The notes below the pieces were generated by a model. It saw nothing but the letters and a program-made list of their open reading frames with translations. It was not told where the DNA came from and searched no databases. From Azonexaceae bacterium (GTDB taxonomy: Bacteria; Pseudomonadota; Gammaproteobacteria; Burkholderiales; Rhodocyclaceae): a stretch of 64,000 nt of DNA. This document shows positions 1 to 8,340 of the stretch, piece after piece. The translations under genes and the position numbers were made by a program. The DNA is taken from assembly GCA_013335535.1 (NCBI GenBank), contig JAAXVL010000001.1, positions 327,764-391,763 of the forward strand, read 5' to 3'. Within the stretch, counting starts at the first letter, position 1. The number at the start of each line of letters is the position of its first letter.

Positions 1-332
1 CCCGCTTCGTCGGTAACCACGATGCGCCGGATGCCGAGCTTGGCTGCTTCACGGTAAGCCTGCTGGAATGGCGTGTCGGCCGGCACGCTGTGTATCGGGC
101 TGCTCATCGTGTCGCCGGCCGTTTGGTCTGGCGAGCGGTGCTGGCGCATGACGCGCACAATGTCGCGTTCAGTGATGATGCCGAGAATGGCTCCCTGGTC
201 GACGACGATGACGGACGAGATTTTCGCGTCCAGCATGCGTGACGCCACGTCGCGCAGGCTCATGCCGGGCTCGACGCGATCACTTTGGGTGGAAATTAGC
301 TCGACGATCGTCGTCGCGCGTTTTCTTTTCAT
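1..332 (-). CDS. CBS-domain protein (3' end outside window)
   Basis: This is the first ~110 residues of a protein read leftwards off the window; it is absent from the ORF track because its stop codon lies outside. The start is the ATG at 332, which has an in-frame TAG 12 nt upstream. The protein reads MKRKRATTIVELIS, followed by a CBS half-repeat (SLRDVASRMLDAKISSVIVV, then GIITERDIVRVM) and the start of a second repeat (MSSPIHSVPADTPFQQAYRE). Paired CBS domains usually bind adenosyl ligands and regulate an attached function. Whether other domains follow cannot be seen. It is divergent from hoxK and probably unrelated to hydrogenase. Confidence 0.8.
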   Translation of the reverse strand, partial: MKRKRATTIVELISTQSDRVEPGMSLRDVASRMLDAKISSVIVVDQGAILGIITERDIVRVMRQHRSPDQTAGDTMSSPIHSVPADTPFQQAYREAAKLGIRRIVVTDEA

Positions 333-367
333 CAGCGGATTCTAGAACGATTCCTTGCGATTGCGGC

Positions 368-385
368 TTGATTGCGGTCAATCAA
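368..385. promoter_or_regulatory. 18-bp palindrome upstream of hoxK, candidate HoxA/HupR activator site
   Basis: TTGATTG-N4-CAATCAA is a perfect inverted repeat about 150 bp upstream of the hoxK -24/-12 element. NtrC-type activators bind such distant dyads, and the HupR site of Rhodobacter is described as a TTG/CAA dyad. Assignment to HoxA is inference. Confidence 0.4.
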
Positions 386-400
386 CCGGGTGATCCCGGT

Positions 401-419
401 GTGGAAGATTGGTTTCCAC
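401..419. promoter_or_regulatory. 19-bp palindrome upstream of hoxK, second candidate activator site
   Basis: GTGGAA-N7-TTCCAC is a perfect 6-bp-arm dyad centred about 119 bp upstream of the -24 box of the hoxK promoter. It lies in the non-coding gap between the CBS gene and hoxK, where an enhancer for a sigma-54 promoter is expected. Confidence 0.35.
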
Positions 420-499
420 CGTGGATTGGTGCTGACCATCTGCGTCGTCGTGGCACTTTCTGTCTGGGTTGGGCAGGGTGCCTGAAGAGGTCTGATTTC

Positions 500-512
500 A
501 ATCGATAAATTG
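500..512 (+). promoter_or_regulatory. IHF-like site between candidate enhancer and hoxK promoter
   Basis: AATCGATAAATTG matches the IHF consensus WATCAANNNNTTR with one mismatch. It lies in an AT-rich patch between the palindromes and the -24 box, the usual place for DNA bending in sigma-54 systems. Confidence 0.35.
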
Positions 513-527
513 GTGAATTCCGTGCTG

Positions 528-543
528 TGGCACACGCTTTGCG
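528..543 (+). promoter_or_regulatory. sigma-54 (-24/-12) promoter of the hox operon
   Basis: TGGCAC-ACGCT-TTGCG is an essentially perfect RpoN element with the invariant GG and GC 12 bp apart. Transcription should begin near 554, leaving a ~33-nt leader before the GTG start of hoxK. HoxA, an NtrC-family activator encoded in this window, is the obvious partner. Confidence 0.85.
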
Positions 544-586
544 TAGTGTCGCCTACTTGGCAACAAAACCAACGGGGGACATTCCA

Positions 587-1675
587 GTGACAGAGACCTT
601 TTACGAAGTGCTGCGCCGCCAGGGCATCACCCGGCGCAGCTTTCTCAAATTCTGCAGCCTGACCGCGACGTCGCTTGGGCTGGGCAGCGCCGCTGCACCG
701 CGCATTGCGCACGCGCTGGAAACCAAGGCGCGCACGCCGGTGATCTGGCTGCACGGGCTGGAATGCACCTGCTGCTCGGAGTCGTTTATTCGTTCGGCGC
801 ACCCGCTGACCAAGGATGTCGTGCTCTCCATGCTTTCCCTCGACTACGACGACACCCTGATGGCCGCCGCCGGCCACCAGGCCGAGGCAATCATCGAAGA
901 GGTCAAGAAGAAGTACAAGGGCAACTACATCGTTGCCGTCGAAGGCAATCCGCCGCTTAACGAGGACGGTATGTTCTGCATCCACGGCGGCCGGCCTTTC
1001 GTCGAAGTGCTCAAGGAAACCTGTGCCGACGCCAAGGCCATCATCAGCTGGGGGGCCTGCGCCTCCTACGGTTGCGTGCAGGCAGCCAAGCCGAACCCGA
1101 CGCGCGCCACGCCGGTGCACAAGGTGATTACCGGCAAGCCGATCATCAATGTGCCGGGCTGCCCGCCGATTGCCGAAGTCATGACCGGCGTCGTCACCTA
1201 CATGCTGACCTTCGACCGCATTCCCGAACTCGACCGCCAAGGACGCCCGAAAATGTTCTACGGTCAGCGCATTCACGACAAGTGCTATCGCCGCGGCCAC
1301 TTCGATGCCGGCCAGTTCGCCGAAGCCTGGGATGACGAAGGGGCGCGCAAGGGCTACTGCCTGTACAAGATGGGCTGCAAGGGGCCGACGACCTACAACG
1401 CCTGTTCCTCGATGCGCTGGAACGGCGGCGTGTCGTGGCCGGTGCAATCGGGCCACGGCTGTATCGGCTGTTCCGAAGAGGGCTTCTGGGACAAGGGCAG
1501 CTTCTATGACCGGGTGACCGACATCAAGGCTTTCGGTGTCGAGTCGAATGCCGACACCATCGGCAAGGCCGCCGCCGGTACGGTCGGCGCCGCGATTGCC
1601 GCCCATGCCGCGGTTTCGGCTCTGGCTCGCGCCCGCACTTCCCACGGTCAACCGGAAAAACAAGAGGAAAACTAA
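587..1675 (+). CDS. hoxK: Membrane-bound [NiFe]-hydrogenase small subunit
   Basis: This is the electron-transfer subunit (HoxK/HupS/HyaA) of a group 1d uptake hydrogenase on the periplasmic face of the membrane. I place the start at GTG 587, behind GGGGGAC, giving 362 aa that begin (M)TETFYEV like known HoxK; the ORF-track start at 527 would lie within the sigma-54 promoter. A Tat signal (RRSFLK, residues 16-21) ends in an AHA site near residue 43. Cys60, 62, 63, 158 and 163 become C17, C19, C20, C115 and C120 of the mature protein, so the two extra cysteines (C19, C120) of the O2-tolerant 4Fe-3S proximal cluster are present. A hydrophobic helix near residues 328-352 anchors the subunit. The last codons (HGQPEKQ) are encoded by a copy of the dispersed GTCAACCGG element. 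Confidence 0.96.
   Translation: MTETFYEVLRRQGITRRSFLKFCSLTATSLGLGSAAAPRIAHALETKARTPVIWLHGLECTCCSESFIRSAHPLTKDVVLSMLSLDYDDTLMAAAGHQAEAIIEEVKKKYKGNYIVAVEGNPPLNEDGMFCIHGGRPFVEVLKETCADAKAIISWGACASYGCVQAAKPNPTRATPVHKVITGKPIINVPGCPPIAEVMTGVVTYMLTFDRIPELDRQGRPKMFYGQRIHDKCYRRGHFDAGQFAEAWDDEGARKGYCLYKMGCKGPTTYNACSSMRWNGGVSWPVQSGHGCIGCSEEGFWDKGSFYDRVTDIKAFGVESNADTIGKAAAGTVGAAIAAHAAVSALARARTSHGQPEKQEEN
1642..1660 (+). repeat. Dispersed GTCAACCGG element, copy 1 (hoxK/hoxG junction)
   Basis: A perfect 19-bp core CCACGGTCAACCGGAAAAA codes for the C-terminal HGQPEK of HoxK and ends 4 bp before the GAGG ribosome-binding site of hoxG. Its frame differs from that of the other sense-orientation intragenic copies. 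No clear GGCCAAAATTGAAA tail is visible. Confidence 0.85.
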
Positions 1676-1677
1676 AA

Positions 1678-3474
1678 ATGGCCGCTTACGAAACTCAAGG
1701 CTTCAAACTCGATAATTCGGGCAAGCGCGTCGTCGTCGATCCGGTCTGCCGCATCGAAGGCCACCTGCGGGTGGAAGTGAATCTCGACGACAAGAACGTC
1801 ATCCGCAACGCCGTGTCCACGGGCACCATGTGGCGCGGCCTCGAAGTGATCCTGAAGGGCCGTGATCCGCGCGACGCCTGGGCCTTTACCGAGCGAATCT
1901 GCGGCGTCTGTACCGGCACCCATGCGCTGACCTCGGTGCGCGCCGTCGAGGACGCGCTCAACATCAAGATCCCGGAAAACGCCAATACTATCCGCAACCT
2001 GATGCAGCTGAATCTCTACGTTCACGACCATCTGGTGCACTTCTACCACCTGCACGCGCTCGACTGGGTCGATGTTGTCTCGGCGCTTAAGGCAGATCCG
2101 AAAGCTACGTCGGCGCTGGCCCAAAGCATTTCGTCCTGGCCGCTGTCCTCGCCGGGCTACTTCCGCGATATCCAGAACCGCCTCAAGAAGTTCGTCGAAT
2201 CGGGCCAGCTCGGTCCCTTCATGAATGGCTACTGGGGCAACCCGGCCTACAAGCTGCCGCCCGAAGCCAACCTGATGGCCGTTGCGCACTACCTTGAAGC
2301 GCTCGATTTCCAGAAGGACCTGGTCAAGGTTCACACCATTTTTGGCGGCAAGAACCCGCACCCGAACTGGCTGGTCGGCGGCGTGCCCTGCGCCATCAAC
2401 CTCGAAGGCACGGGGGCGGTCGGCGCGGTGAACATGGAGCGCCTGAACCTGGTCAAGAGCATCATCGACCGGGCGGCCGAGTTCATCGAACAGGTTTACA
2501 TCCCCGACCTGCTGGCCATCGGCTCCTTCTACAAAGGCTGGCTGTACGGCGGTGGCCTGTCGTCGAAGAACCTGCTGTCCTACGGTGACCTGCCGCAGAA
2601 GGCCAACGACTACAGCTCGGGCAACCTGCTGCTGCCGCGCGGTGCCATCATCAACGGCAAGCTCGATGAAATCCATCCGGTCGACCTCAAGGACCCGGAA
2701 CAGGTGCAGGAATTCGTCGCCCACTCCTGGTACAAATACCCGGACGAAACCAAGGGGCTGCACCCCTTCGACGGCGTCACCGAGCCGAACTTCGTGCTCG
2801 GCCCCAACACCAAGGGCACCAAGACCAACATCAAGGAACTCGACGAAGGCGCCAAGTATTCGTGGATCAAGGCCCCGCGCTGGCGCGGCCACGCCATGGA
2901 AGTCGGCTGCCTGCCGCGCATGGTCCTCGGCTATCTGCAACCCAAGCAGTATCCGGAAATCCACGGCTTGGTCGAAGGCGCGCTCAAGAAGCTCGACGTG
3001 CCGGTGACGGCCCTGTTCTCCACCCTCGGCCGCACGGCGGCGCGTGGTCTGGAAACGGCGTACTGCGTCAAGCTGCAGCAACAGCAGTTCGACAAGCTCA
3101 TGGCCAACCTCAAGGCGGGTGATCTCAATACCGCCAACATCGAGAAATGGGAACCGAGCACCTGGCCGAAGGAAGCCCAGGGCGCCGGCTTCACCGAAGC
3201 CCCGCGCGGCGCGCTCGGCCACTGGATCAAGATCAAGGACACCAAGATCGACAACTACCAGTGCGTCGTGCCGACCACCTGGAACGGCGGCCCGCGCGAC
3301 ACCAAGGGCCAGATCGGTGCCTTCGAGGCCTCGCTCATGGACACCCCGGTGGCCAAGGCCGACGAGCCGCTGGAAATCCTGCGCACGCTGCATTCCTTTG
3401 ACCCCTGCCTGGCCTGCTCGACGCACGTGATGAGCCCGGATGGACAGGAAATGACGTCGGTTAAAGTCCGCTAA
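1678..3474 (+). CDS. hoxG: Membrane-bound [NiFe]-hydrogenase large subunit
   Basis: This is the catalytic subunit that oxidises H2 at the Ni-Fe(CN)2CO centre, 598 aa, the usual family length. The N-terminal ligand motif RICGVC supplies Cys75 and Cys78; the C-terminal DPCLACSTH supplies Cys577 and Cys580. A 15-residue extension after His583 would be removed by the HoxM protease once nickel is inserted. No signal peptide is present, as expected for export piggy-backed on HoxK through Tat. It starts 2 nt after hoxK with a GAGG site and is followed 10 nt later by hoxZ. Confidence 0.97.
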   Translation: MAAYETQGFKLDNSGKRVVVDPVCRIEGHLRVEVNLDDKNVIRNAVSTGTMWRGLEVILKGRDPRDAWAFTERICGVCTGTHALTSVRAVEDALNIKIPENANTIRNLMQLNLYVHDHLVHFYHLHALDWVDVVSALKADPKATSALAQSISSWPLSSPGYFRDIQNRLKKFVESGQLGPFMNGYWGNPAYKLPPEANLMAVAHYLEALDFQKDLVKVHTIFGGKNPHPNWLVGGVPCAINLEGTGAVGAVNMERLNLVKSIIDRAAEFIEQVYIPDLLAIGSFYKGWLYGGGLSSKNLLSYGDLPQKANDYSSGNLLLPRGAIINGKLDEIHPVDLKDPEQVQEFVAHSWYKYPDETKGLHPFDGVTEPNFVLGPNTKGTKTNIKELDEGAKYSWIKAPRWRGHAMEVGCLPRMVLGYLQPKQYPEIHGLVEGALKKLDVPVTALFSTLGRTAARGLETAYCVKLQQQQFDKLMANLKAGDLNTANIEKWEPSTWPKEAQGAGFTEAPRGALGHWIKIKDTKIDNYQCVVPTTWNGGPRDTKGQIGAFEASLMDTPVAKADEPLEILRTLHSFDPCLACSTHVMSPDGQEMTSVKVR

Positions 3475-3484
3475 GGAGGCAATC

Positions 3485-4189
3485 ATGCTCTCTCAACAGG
3501 ACATGCTCGAGGCCGAACGGCACGGTAAACAAGTCCGTTCGATCTATGTCTACGAAGCGCCGGTCCGTCTGTGGCACTGGGTGAATGCCCTGGCCATGGT
3601 CGTCCTGGCGGTAACCGGCTATTTCATCGGCAAACCCTTGCCGACCATGCCCGGCGAAGCGTCGGACAACTTCCTGATGGGCTACATCCGTTTCGCCCAT
3701 TTCGCTGCGGCCTACATCTTCGCCGTCGGGCTGCTCGGGCGGGTGTATTGGGCCATCGTCGGCAATCACCACGCCAAGCAGATCTTCAGGCTGCCGATCA
3801 CCAATCCGCACTGGTGGAGCGAAGTTTTCTTCGAGTTGCGCTGGTATCTGTTTCTCGAAAAGACGCCGAAGAAATACGTCGGCCACAATCCGATGGCGCA
3901 GCTCATGATGTTCTTCTTCTTTACGGTGCTGGCCGTCGGCATGGTGTTCACCGGCTTCGCGCTGTACAGCGAGGGCGCCGGGCTGGGCAGCTGGCAGGAT
4001 TCGCTGTTCGGCTGGGTGATTCCGGCGCTCGGCGGTTCGATGCAGGTGCATAACCTGCACCGGCTGGGCATGTGGATCATGATGACTTTCGTGCTGGTGC
4101 ATGTCTATGCGGCGATCCGCGAGGACATCATGAGCCGGCAGAGTCTGATCTCCACAATGATCTCCGGCTGGCGGATGTTCAAGGACTGA
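3485..4189 (+). CDS. hoxZ: Hydrogenase cytochrome b subunit
   Basis: HoxZ/HupC/HyaC is the di-heme cytochrome b that passes electrons from the small subunit to quinone and anchors the enzyme in the membrane; 234 aa with four predicted membrane segments (around 30-50, 70-95, 137-160 and 190-212). Histidines suited to heme ligation occur in RLWHWVNALA, FAHFAAAYIF and HNLHRLGMW. The start is ATG 3485 behind a strong AAGGAGG. It ends the structural part of the operon; a terminator-like hairpin follows before hoxM. Confidence 0.95.
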   Translation: MLSQQDMLEAERHGKQVRSIYVYEAPVRLWHWVNALAMVVLAVTGYFIGKPLPTMPGEASDNFLMGYIRFAHFAAAYIFAVGLLGRVYWAIVGNHHAKQIFRLPITNPHWWSEVFFELRWYLFLEKTPKKYVGHNPMAQLMMFFFFTVLAVGMVFTGFALYSEGAGLGSWQDSLFGWVIPALGGSMQVHNLHRLGMWIMMTFVLVHVYAAIREDIMSRQSLISTMISGWRMFKD

Positions 4190-4310
4190 TGGCCATGCTT
4201 GCCAGGGCTGCGTTGTCGGCACTTGCCGTGCAGATGCACTGCCTGCGTGCCTCCGCCTTGCCCTGGCCGCGCCTGTACATCAGTCGGGGTTAAAGGTTTA
4301 CCTTGCGTTG

Positions 4311-4344
4311 GCCCCGGCGTACAGCCGTACCCGGGGCATTTTTT
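4311..4344 (+). terminator. Intra-operon terminator-like hairpin (hoxZ/hoxM)
   Basis: GCCCCGGCGTAC and GTACCCGGGGC pair with a single bulge around an AGCC loop and are followed by ATTTTTT. It lies 12 nt before the hoxM start, so it probably lowers read-through from hoxKGZ into the maturation genes rather than ending the operon. Confidence 0.75.
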
Positions 4345-4356
4345 CAGGTGGTGACA

Positions 4357-4971
4357 ATGACTTCAAAACGCATACTGGTCCTCGGCATTGGCAACATCCT
4401 GTGGGCCGACGAAGGTTTCGGCGTGCGCTGTGTCGAAGCGCTCAACGAAGGCTGGGAATTTCCGCCGCAGGTCACGGTCATGGACGGCGGCACGCAGGGG
4501 CTTTACCTGCTGCCTTATGTCCAGGAAGCGGATTGCCTGCTGGTGTTCGATGCCGTCGATTACGGCGACGAGCCGGGCAAGCTGCGGGTCGTGGTCGGCG
4601 ATGAAGTGCCGCGCTTCATGGGCGTCAAGAAAATGAGCCTGCACCAGACCGGCTTTCAGGAAGTGCTCATGGCCGCCGAGCTGACGCAAAAATTGCCGGC
4701 TGAACTCGTGCTCGTTGGCGTTCAGGCGGAGCAGCTCGAAGATTTCGGCGGCAGCCTGCGCGATGTGGTCAAGGCGCAGATGGTGCCGGCGCTCAATCTT
4801 GCCCTCGACTGGCTGGAAAAATGGGGCGCGGCCGGCCGTGTGCGCGACGGGCAGAGCGAAAACATCACCGACAGCGCGCTGGCCATGGATGTTTATGAGT
4901 CCGAACGGCCGCCGGCCGAGCTGGCGTATCGCCTCGGCGACGCGCGTTTTCTGAACATGGAAGCCGCGTAG
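4357..4971 (+). CDS. hoxM: Hydrogenase maturation endopeptidase
   Basis: HoxM/HupD/HyaD is the nickel-dependent protease that cuts the C-terminal extension off HoxG after cofactor insertion. I choose ATG 4357, which gives 204 aa beginning MTSKRILVLGIGNILWADEG; the track start at 4303 lies upstream of the terminator hairpin and has no family resemblance. The family signature GIGNILWADEGFGV, with its metal-binding Glu/Asp, and the later DAVDYGDEPG and SLHQTGFQEV segments are intact. The next gene, hoxL, begins 1 nt after the stop. Confidence 0.93.
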   Translation: MTSKRILVLGIGNILWADEGFGVRCVEALNEGWEFPPQVTVMDGGTQGLYLLPYVQEADCLLVFDAVDYGDEPGKLRVVVGDEVPRFMGVKKMSLHQTGFQEVLMAAELTQKLPAELVLVGVQAEQLEDFGGSLRDVVKAQMVPALNLALDWLEKWGAAGRVRDGQSENITDSALAMDVYESERPPAELAYRLGDARFLNMEAA

Positions 4972-4972
4972 C

Positions 4973-5275
4973 ATGTGCCTCGGCATCCCCGTTCAGGTGA
5001 TCGAATGCGGCGAGCATTTCGCGCGTTGTACCGGTCGCAACGGCGAAGTGCGCGTCGACCTCAGCCTGGTCGGCCAGCAACTGCCGGGAACCTGGCTGCT
5101 GACCTTTCTCGACGCCGCGCGCGAAGTGATCGACGCCGAGCGCGCCGCGTCGATCAGCGCCGCCTTGAATGCACTCGAAGCGGCGCAAACCGGCGCCACC
5201 GATTTTTCTGCCTTTTTCGCCGATCTCGATCGCGAACCCCTACTCCCCGATTTCCTGAGGACACAACAATCATGA
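4973..5275 (+). CDS. hoxL: HypC-family chaperone HoxL
   Basis: This is a HypC/HupF-type chaperone dedicated to HoxG, 100 aa. It begins MCLGIPVQVIE; Cys2, exposed after Met removal, binds the Fe(CN)2CO unit or the large subunit. HoxL delivers the iron fragment and protects it under oxygen. Its C-terminal ~25 residues extend beyond classical HypC. It is one of three HypC paralogues in the window (with 18075 and 18963). Its last codons overlap the hoxO start. Confidence 0.92.
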   Translation: MCLGIPVQVIECGEHFARCTGRNGEVRVDLSLVGQQLPGTWLLTFLDAAREVIDAERAASISAALNALEAAQTGATDFSAFFADLDREPLLPDFLRTQQS

Positions 5276-5730
5276 GCCTCGAACTCAAAGCCGGCCCGAC
5301 CTCGCTCGAAAGACTCGAAACAGCCATCGGCCGATTACTGCAAAAACACGGCTTTTTTCGGGTTGACCGTGGCAACCCCGAATTTCCGGCCGGCCTGACC
5401 GCCCTGCTCCTCACCGAAGACCCGCAGCGCAATCTCGAAGTGCTCGACGCCTGCGTCATCCTGCCCGAAGCGCTCAAGCCGGCTGGCGAGCAGATTGCCC
5501 GCTGGGTGGCTGGCCCTGATTTCGCCGCGCCCCTCATGCAGCAATACGGCGTGCCGCGCGCGCCAGCCGTTGTCTTCCTGCGCGATGGCGCTTTTGTCGG
5601 CGTGCTCAACGGCATTCGCGACTGGAGCGAATACCAGAACGAAGTCGCCCGCCTGCTTACCGGCCCGGCCCAACCCAAGCCGATCGGCATTCCCGTTCGC
5701 GCTGCCGCCACGCAAGGAGCCTGTGCATGA
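5272..5730 (+). CDS. hoxO: Thioredoxin-like hydrogenase chaperone HoxO
   Basis: HoxO/HupG/HyaE is a thioredoxin-fold protein without redox cysteines that binds the Tat signal of the small subunit during assembly. I start it at ATG 5272 (MSLELKAGPTSLERLE), 152 aa, overlapping hoxL by 4 nt; the track start at 4975 is a frame artefact. Conserved features are LLLTEDPQRNLEVLDACVIL and the APAVVFLRDGAFVGVL strand. Residues 27-34 (GFFRVDRG) are encoded by a reverse copy of the GTCAACCGG element, apparently without changing the protein length; this needs an alignment. Confidence 0.9.
   Translation: MSLELKAGPTSLERLETAIGRLLQKHGFFRVDRGNPEFPAGLTALLLTEDPQRNLEVLDACVILPEALKPAGEQIARWVAGPDFAAPLMQQYGVPRAPAVVFLRDGAFVGVLNGIRDWSEYQNEVARLLTGPAQPKPIGIPVRAAATQGACA
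5353..5375 (-). repeat. Dispersed GTCAACCGG element, copy 2 (inside hoxO)
   Basis: TTTTTTCGGGTTGACCGTGG is the reverse complement of the core with few mismatches and continues GCAA like the consensus. It is read in frame as FFRVDRGN within hoxO. The distal tail is not recognisable. Confidence 0.7.
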
Positions 5731-6590
5731 ACCCGTCCACGATGCGTCCCTTCCCGATTTCCGTCGTCGCCATGGGTCCCGGCTCGCAGGGCGAAGAAAC
5801 GCCGGATTACCTGCCGATGCCGAAAGGCATGGAAACCTTCTCGCAGCCGCGCCTGCCCGACAACGTCGCGCCCGAGGTGGTCAATAGCGCGGCCAGCCTG
5901 CTCGGCACCTATGTCGATTCGGCCGAGCAAGCCGGCTTTCTTGGCGGCGCCACGCTCAACCTGCGCGACCTCGATGCCACGATGCGTGATGTCATCAATC
6001 AGTCCATGGGCTTCGGCGAAGTCAGCGCCTTCACCACGGCACCGCAGCACTGGCGCGTGCAGGAAACGGCGTTCTCCGGCATCTGGCGCGTGCTGCTGGT
6101 CGCCGACGACGGCGCGATGGTTGTCGATCGCCTCGAAACCGGCGCCATCCCGGCCGCACTGACCGAAACCATGCTGGCCACCGCGACGGCCGATCTGCCG
6201 TCGCCGGACTACCCGGCCGGCTGCATGAACGCCCAGGCCCTCGTCGAGGAAATCCGCATGCAGGCCGCGGCCTGGCAGCCTGGTGACGCGGCCCACATCA
6301 TCAACCTGACGCTCCTGCCGGTCAGCGATGCCGACCTTGACACGCTCTATGGCTGGCTCGGTCACCGCGAAGTCTCCATCCTGTCGCGCGGCTACGGCAA
6401 CTGCCGCATCACCAGCACGCGGCTTAAAAACGTCTGGTGGGTGCAGTACTTCAACAGCATGGATGCGTTGATCCTCAACTCCATCGAAGTCATCGCCATG
6501 CCCGAAGTGGCGTTGGCGGCCGACGAGGATTTCACCGATTCCGTCGAACGTCTGCGCGAATATCTCGACATGATGGTCGAGCCGGTCTAA
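5727..6590 (+). CDS. hoxQ: Hydrogenase expression/assembly protein HoxQ
   Basis: HoxQ/HupH/HyaF, 287 aa, works with HoxO as a small-subunit chaperone that holds the Tat signal until HoxK is loaded with Fe-S clusters. The sequence is full length, with the family segments VVAMGPGSQGEE near the N-terminus, LLVADDGAMVVDRLETGAIP in the middle and YGNCRITSTRLKNVWWVQYF near the end. It overlaps hoxO by 4 nt. No membrane segments or signal peptide are visible, so it should be cytoplasmic. Confidence 0.92.
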   Translation: MNPSTMRPFPISVVAMGPGSQGEETPDYLPMPKGMETFSQPRLPDNVAPEVVNSAASLLGTYVDSAEQAGFLGGATLNLRDLDATMRDVINQSMGFGEVSAFTTAPQHWRVQETAFSGIWRVLLVADDGAMVVDRLETGAIPAALTETMLATATADLPSPDYPAGCMNAQALVEEIRMQAAAWQPGDAAHIINLTLLPVSDADLDTLYGWLGHREVSILSRGYGNCRITSTRLKNVWWVQYFNSMDALILNSIEVIAMPEVALAADEDFTDSVERLREYLDMMVEPV

Positions 6591-6600
6591 ATTTGACCGC

Positions 6601-6798
6601 ATGCGATTCGAAGGTTCGTTTCTCAATGTTCAGCCGGGCGACCGGCTGGAGTGCGGCATCTGCTGGTGGGTCTATGACCCTGACCAGGGTGACGACGTGC
6701 GCGGCATTCCGTCCGGCACGCCCTTCGCTGACTTGCCAGACGACTGGTGTTGCCCGGGCTGCGACGCGCCGAAGCATAAATTCATGGTGACCGAATGA
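6601..6798 (+). CDS. hoxR: Rubredoxin-like protein HoxR
   Basis: This is a 65-aa rubredoxin-type protein (HoxR/HupI). Two CxxC-type iron ligand pairs are visible: CGICWWVYDP (residues 20-23, CxxC) and CCPGCDAPK (CPGC). HoxR is needed for assembly of O2-tolerant membrane-bound hydrogenases, probably in forming or repairing the small-subunit Fe-S clusters under air. It starts 10 nt after hoxQ. A 133-nt gap with no recognisable gene follows before hoxT. Confidence 0.92.
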   Translation: MRFEGSFLNVQPGDRLECGICWWVYDPDQGDDVRGIPSGTPFADLPDDWCCPGCDAPKHKFMVTE

Positions 6799-6931
6799 GC
6801 AGGAAGCAAGGCTCCAAGGCTTGCCTTGGGGTGCGACCGGCAGCGAATGAGGTAGGAGCCCTCCCCGGACAGCGTGCTTCGGTGGCTGGTTCGGCTGCGA
6901 TGTGGCTTGTTCGCGGTCAATGGAGGGCGAA

Positions 6932-7414
6932 ATGGGTGGCGAGCAAATGATGTTTTGGACGACCGACCCGTCGCCCGAGCTGGTCGCCGCCTTCGACACC
7001 ATCGCCCGGACCCGGATGCACGATGTGCCGATCTGCAACCGGAAGCTGCAGGTCGAGGCACTCGGCTTCCAGCGGCGGCCGGATGGCCACTGGGCTGGCG
7101 CGATGATCACGCCGTGGGCGATCAACCTGCTCTGCCTGCCCGGTCAGGCTGAAAGCTGGCCGGCGCTGGCTGCCTGCAGCAAGCACGACTGGCATTTTCC
7201 GTCCGGCGACTACGAATTCACCGTGGCCGAAGAGGGCAGCATCGGCATCTACCACCTCTGTTCGCTGTTCTCGCCGGCGCTTGAATTCGACAGCCACGAG
7301 GCTGCCCGCCTGACTGCACTGGCTGCCGCCCATGCCCTGTTCGCAGACCCGCTGGCCGAGCCGCCGGTGGCCAGGACGACCAGCCGCCGCGCCTTTCTCG
7401 GGTTGGGGCGATGA
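6932..7414 (+). CDS. hoxT: HybE-family hydrogenase assembly chaperone HoxT
   Basis: HoxT/HupJ, 160 aa, is a paralogue of HybE at 18358; both share RTRMHD-P--N--L-VEA-GF and a G-W-G--ITPW core. I start at ATG 6932, 4 nt after GGAGGG; the track start at 6902 lacks such a site. The extreme C-terminus reads TTSRRAFLGLGR, which fits the twin-arginine consensus SRRxFL although it is at the wrong end for an export signal. The gene overlaps hoxV by 4 nt. Confidence 0.88.
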   Translation: MGGEQMMFWTTDPSPELVAAFDTIARTRMHDVPICNRKLQVEALGFQRRPDGHWAGAMITPWAINLLCLPGQAESWPALAACSKHDWHFPSGDYEFTVAEEGSIGIYHLCSLFSPALEFDSHEAARLTALAAAHALFADPLAEPPVARTTSRRAFLGLGR

Positions 7415-8340
7415 CCACCAGCGCTGGCCTGCTCACCGTCAAGGCGTGCTTCAAGGAGCGCGGCCTGCACGACATTCGCGTCAATCTGACGCGTCCTTCA
7501 GTCACCCGCCTGTTCATCGGCCAGTTGCCCGATGTGGTGACCAAGACCGTGCCCTATCTGTTCACACTGTGCGCCCATGCCCAGCGGGCGGCGGCCGAGG
7601 CGGCTGTAACCGCGGCCCAGGGCGAGGCGCCGCGGGTGTTCGACAGCGCCGAACTGTGGCTGGAAGTGCTGCATGAAAACTTCTGGCGGCTGCTTCTCGA
7701 CTGGCCGCCGGCGCTCGGCTTGCGCCCGGACAAGGAAGCCTTCATCGCCTGGCGCAACGCGCGGCAGGGCGGAGACTGTCTGGCGGTAACGCAGAATTTG
7801 CTGCATCAAAGCCTGCGGCCGATTGCCGAAAAATGCCTCGAGATGCTCGTTGACCGCAGCACCGAGGAAGTGGCGCCGGACGACGGCGATCAGGAGATTC
7901 CAGCAGCCGCGCCGCTTGCCCCGGAAGGATGGCTGGAATACTGGCAGGGCACTTCGGCGGAAATGCCGGCCTTGCCGGTGCCGACCTCGATTCGCTCGGT
8001 TTTCCTGGCGCGGCTGGCTGAAACCCTGGCCGCCGTCGACGCGCTGGCTGGTGGCACCCCGTTTCCGGTGGCCAGTGCCGGCGGCGATGGCTGGGGCGTC
8101 GGGCAAACGCTGACGGCGCGTGGCGTGCTGACCCATGCCGTGCATGTGGTCGACGGTAAGGTGGCCAATTACCGTGTGCAGGCGCCGACTGACAGTTTTT
8201 TTGCCGATGCCGCGGCTCTTTCATCGTTGTTGGGCAATCTCCGGTTCGCTTCTCTGGAGCAGGCCAGGCAGGGCTTGAATCGGGCCATACTGGCGCTGGA
8301 TCCCTGTCTGCCCTACGTCGCGGAGGTGGTTGATGCATGA
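7411..8340 (+). CDS. hoxV: Hydrogenase expression/formation protein HoxV
   Basis: HoxV/HupK, 309 aa, resembles a degenerate hydrogenase large subunit and serves as scaffold for assembly of the Fe(CN)2CO centre before transfer to HoxG, together with HoxL. The N-terminal RVNLTRPSVTRLFIGQ and the C-terminal GWGVGQTLTARGVLTH and LDPCLPYVAEV segments match the family. The C-terminal LDPCLPYV looks like a remnant of the large-subunit DPCxxC motif. It is followed immediately by hypA. Confidence 0.88.
   Translation: MTTSAGLLTVKACFKERGLHDIRVNLTRPSVTRLFIGQLPDVVTKTVPYLFTLCAHAQRAAAEAAVTAAQGEAPRVFDSAELWLEVLHENFWRLLLDWPPALGLRPDKEAFIAWRNARQGGDCLAVTQNLLHQSLRPIAEKCLEMLVDRSTEEVAPDDGDQEIPAAAPLAPEGWLEYWQGTSAEMPALPVPTSIRSVFLARLAETLAAVDALAGGTPFPVASAGGDGWGVGQTLTARGVLTHAVHVVDGKVANYRVQAPTDSFFADAAALSSLLGNLRFASLEQARQGLNRAILALDPCLPYVAEVVDA

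Noticed and set aside
1672-3486. 604-aa minus-strand ORF opposite hoxG
   Set aside because: It is the antisense shadow of a gene with clear family motifs; no start signal or family resemblance. Similar long antisense ORFs (332-1663, 9589-11682, 15177-16511, 19106-20341, 41882-43261) were rejected for the same reason.
4072-4293. 73-aa ORF spanning the end of hoxZ and the gap
   Set aside because: Mostly an out-of-frame reading of hoxZ; no ribosome-binding site and no recognisable domain.
6799-6931. Possible extra small gene between hoxR and hoxT
   Set aside because: No ORF with a start signal or coding character fits in the 133-bp gap; it looks non-coding.
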